DNA of 42,652 nt. Origin: Bradyrhizobium genomosp. I (2014) (GTDB lineage Bacteria > Pseudomonadota > Alphaproteobacteria > Rhizobiales > Xanthobacteraceae). Made by a program: the position numbers and the translations under genes. Below, in pieces: positions 41,194-42,652 of this stretch. The stretch covers positions 1 through 42,652 of the forward strand of contig NZ_AJQE01000381.1 of assembly GCF_000261685.1 (NCBI RefSeq), read 5' to 3'. Positions within the stretch are counted from its first letter, which is position 1; each line of letters begins with the position of its first letter. The notes under the pieces are model-generated. The model was not told where the DNA came from. It did no database searches and was given only the letters and a program-made list of their open reading frames with translations.

Positions 41194-42609
41194 TTGAGGG
41201 TCTTGTTCGTCACCACAGAGATGGACGACTTCGTCCGCGTTGGCGGACTGGGCGCGGTTTCCGCCGCCCTCCCCCGTGCGCTTCGCTCCTTCGCCGACAT
41301 CCGGATCATGCTGCCCGGCTATCGCGACATCATCGAGCAGCTCACGCACATTGAGATCGTTGGCCGCTGTCCCGCATTCGCGGAGATGCCGGCCTGCTCG
41401 CTCGGCCGGGCCGCGACCAAGGACGGCCTGCCGGTCTATGTGCTGTTGTGCTCGCAACTCTACGATCGTCCAGGCAACCCCTATGGCGACGAGTCCGGGC
41501 GCGATTGGCCCGACAACGACATCCGCTTCGCGCGCTTTGCCTCGGCGGCGGCTGAGCTCGCGATGGGCAAGCTGGACAAGAATTGGGCAGCAGATCTGAT
41601 CCATGCCAATGACTGGCAGGCCTCGCTCGTGCCGGCGTACCTTGCCTGGCGCGGCGCCAAGCTGCCGTCGATCCTGACCATTCATAACCTCGCCTATCAG
41701 GGCCTCTTCCCGAAGGACTCGCTGCGGCGGATCGGCGCACCGGAGAGCGCCTTCCACATCGACGGCGTCGAGTTCTACGACCAGGTCTCCTTCCTCAAGG
41801 CCGGGCTGGTCTACGCCTCGCACCTCACCACCGTCAGCGGTACCTATGCCCGGGAGATCACCACGGCCGAGTTCGGCTGCGGCCTGGAGGGCCTGCTTCG
41901 CCTGCGCTCGGACGCCGCCGAGCTCACCGGCATCCTCAACGGCATCGACGAGAGCTGGGACCCGCGCTCCTGCGCCCAGCTCGCCCAGCAGTTCGGCGCC
42001 GGCGACTGGGTCGGCAAGAGAGCCAATGCGGATTACGTGCGCAAGCAGTTCGGGCTCGCGGTCTCCCGCGGCCCGATGTTCGGCATCGTCGCACGACTCG
42101 TGCACCAGAAGGGCATCGACCTCGTGCTGTCGGCGGCCGACGAGATCGTCGACGCCGGCGGGCAGATCGTGGTCACCGGCTCCGGCGAGCCGGCGCTCGA
42201 GCAGGCCCTGATCGACGCGCATCGCCGCCGCCCCGACGCCATTGGCGTCGCGATCGGCTTCAACGACGCCCAGGCGCGCCGCATCTTCGCCGGCAGCGAC
42301 TTCACGCTGATGCCGTCGCGCTTCGAGCCATGCGGCCTCAGCCAGATGTATGCCCAGCGCTTCGGCTCGCTGCCGATCGGGCACCAGACCGGCGGCCTCG
42401 CCGAGACCATCACCGACGGCGAGACCGGATTCCTGTTCTCGAAGCCCTCGCGCGAGTCCTTCCTCGGCGGCGTCCGCCGGGCCTTCTCGGCCTTCATGAC
42501 GCAAGACCAGCTCGATACGATGCGCCGCAGCGCCATGGGACGATCGTTCTCCTGGAGCATCTCGGCCGGCAGCTACAGCGCACTGTACCGGAAGCTGGCG
42601 TCGGTGTGA
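41194..42609 (+). CDS. glgA: Glycogen/starch synthase family (GT5)
   Basis: Extends alpha-1,4-glucan using ADP-glucose. The 471-residue product matches the usual GlgA length of about 477. It has the two-domain GT-B fold: VTTEMDDFVRVGGLGAVSAAL at the N-terminus, DLIHANDWQASLVPAYL, ILTIHNLAYQG, then VARLVHQKGIDLVL, the active-site glutamate in MPSRFEPCGLSQM and QTGGLAETI. The ADP-glucose-binding lysine of the KxGGL motif is Arg15 here. The start appears to be TTG at 41194, preceded by GAAGAGGG; there is no ATG near. No glgB, glgC or glgP lies in the window, so it is apart from a standard glycogen operon, unless genes continue to the right. Confidence 0.9.
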   Translation: MRVLFVTTEMDDFVRVGGLGAVSAALPRALRSFADIRIMLPGYRDIIEQLTHIEIVGRCPAFAEMPACSLGRAATKDGLPVYVLLCSQLYDRPGNPYGDESGRDWPDNDIRFARFASAAAELAMGKLDKNWAADLIHANDWQASLVPAYLAWRGAKLPSILTIHNLAYQGLFPKDSLRRIGAPESAFHIDGVEFYDQVSFLKAGLVYASHLTTVSGTYAREITTAEFGCGLEGLLRLRSDAAELTGILNGIDESWDPRSCAQLAQQFGAGDWVGKRANADYVRKQFGLAVSRGPMFGIVARLVHQKGIDLVLSAADEIVDAGGQIVVTGSGEPALEQALIDAHRRRPDAIGVAIGFNDAQARRIFAGSDFTLMPSRFEPCGLSQMYAQRFGSLPIGHQTGGLAETITDGETGFLFSKPSRESFLGGVRRAFSAFMTQDQLDTMRRSAMGRSFSWSISAGSYSALYRKLASV

Positions 42610-42632
42610 GGCCGAGGCACTTCCGCATACTC

Positions 42633-42652
42633 CGTCATTGCGAGCGCAGCGA
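42633..42652. repeat. Dispersed palindromic repeat, family A, copy 4 (cut by window end)
   Basis: CGTCATTGCGAGCGCAGCGA matches the left end of the family A repeats. The rest lies beyond the window. It follows the glycogen synthase stop by 23 bases. Confidence 0.7.

Noticed and set aside
1..42652. CRISPR array, tRNA, rRNA or insertion sequence
   Set aside because: No regularly spaced direct repeats, no tRNA- or rRNA-like stretch and no transposase gene were seen. The dispersed palindromes are single copies at separate places.

Overview
The window is GC-rich alphaproteobacterial chromosome, most probably Bradyrhizobium or a close relative. The reasons are the dense high-GC coding, four families of dispersed palindromic repeats of the kind common in that genus, and a nitrate assimilation / nitric oxide cluster whose gene order matches the characterised narK-bjgb-flp-nasC unit of Bradyrhizobium diazoefficiens with nrtABC beside it. 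I see no tRNA, rRNA, CRISPR array, insertion sequence or prophage.

Layout. 1-9 kb is mixed carbon metabolism: an aldehyde dehydrogenase with a clear terminator, a homodimeric pyruvate-dehydrogenase-E1-like enzyme divergent from an Lrp/AsnC regulator, a zinc-type dehydrogenase, an EamA exporter, and an SMP-30 lactonase followed by an aldo/keto reductase. 9.3-23.3 kb is the nitrogen island. On the minus strand lie nrtA-nrtB-nrtC (ABC uptake) and narK-bjgb-flp-nasC (MFS transporter, haemoglobin, flavin reductase, assimilatory nitrate reductase). Divergent from nrtA is a formate/nitrite-channel gene followed by a protein phosphatase-kinase fusion. No nitrite reductase and no nasS/nasT are present, so nitrite reduction and nitrate sensing must be encoded elsewhere. 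23.3-30.5 kb holds a LysR regulator divergent from an NmrA-type reductase, an intradiol dioxygenase, a beta-lactamase-fold hydrolase and a TRAP transporter operon. 30.8-42.6 kb holds a Cache-domain HWE/HisKA_2-type histidine kinase, ccdA, a LysR gene coupled to a PraR/PhrR-like regulator, a crotonase lacking both catalytic glutamates, a small secreted aromatic-rich protein, an isopropylmalate/isocitrate-type dehydrogenase, a zinc alcohol dehydrogenase, a class III CoA-transferase and a GlgA-type glycogen synthase.

The most interesting signal is regulatory. The upstream regions of nrtA, narK and the nitrite-channel gene share one architecture: a sigma-54-like -24/-12 element, then at the predicted 5' end of the transcript a small hairpin with a six-base loop carrying A at position 1 and G at position 4 (the signature of RNA targets of ANTAR antiterminators such as NasT), then 54-61 bases later a strong GC hairpin. 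At nrtA and narK a palindrome TTGTGCGNCGCACAA is centred 113 and 112 bp upstream of the -24 GG. This suggests one nitrogen- and nitrate-responsive regulon that includes the channel and probably the phosphatase-kinase fusion.

All coordinates, motifs and spacings were read by eye; no database search or folding program was run.
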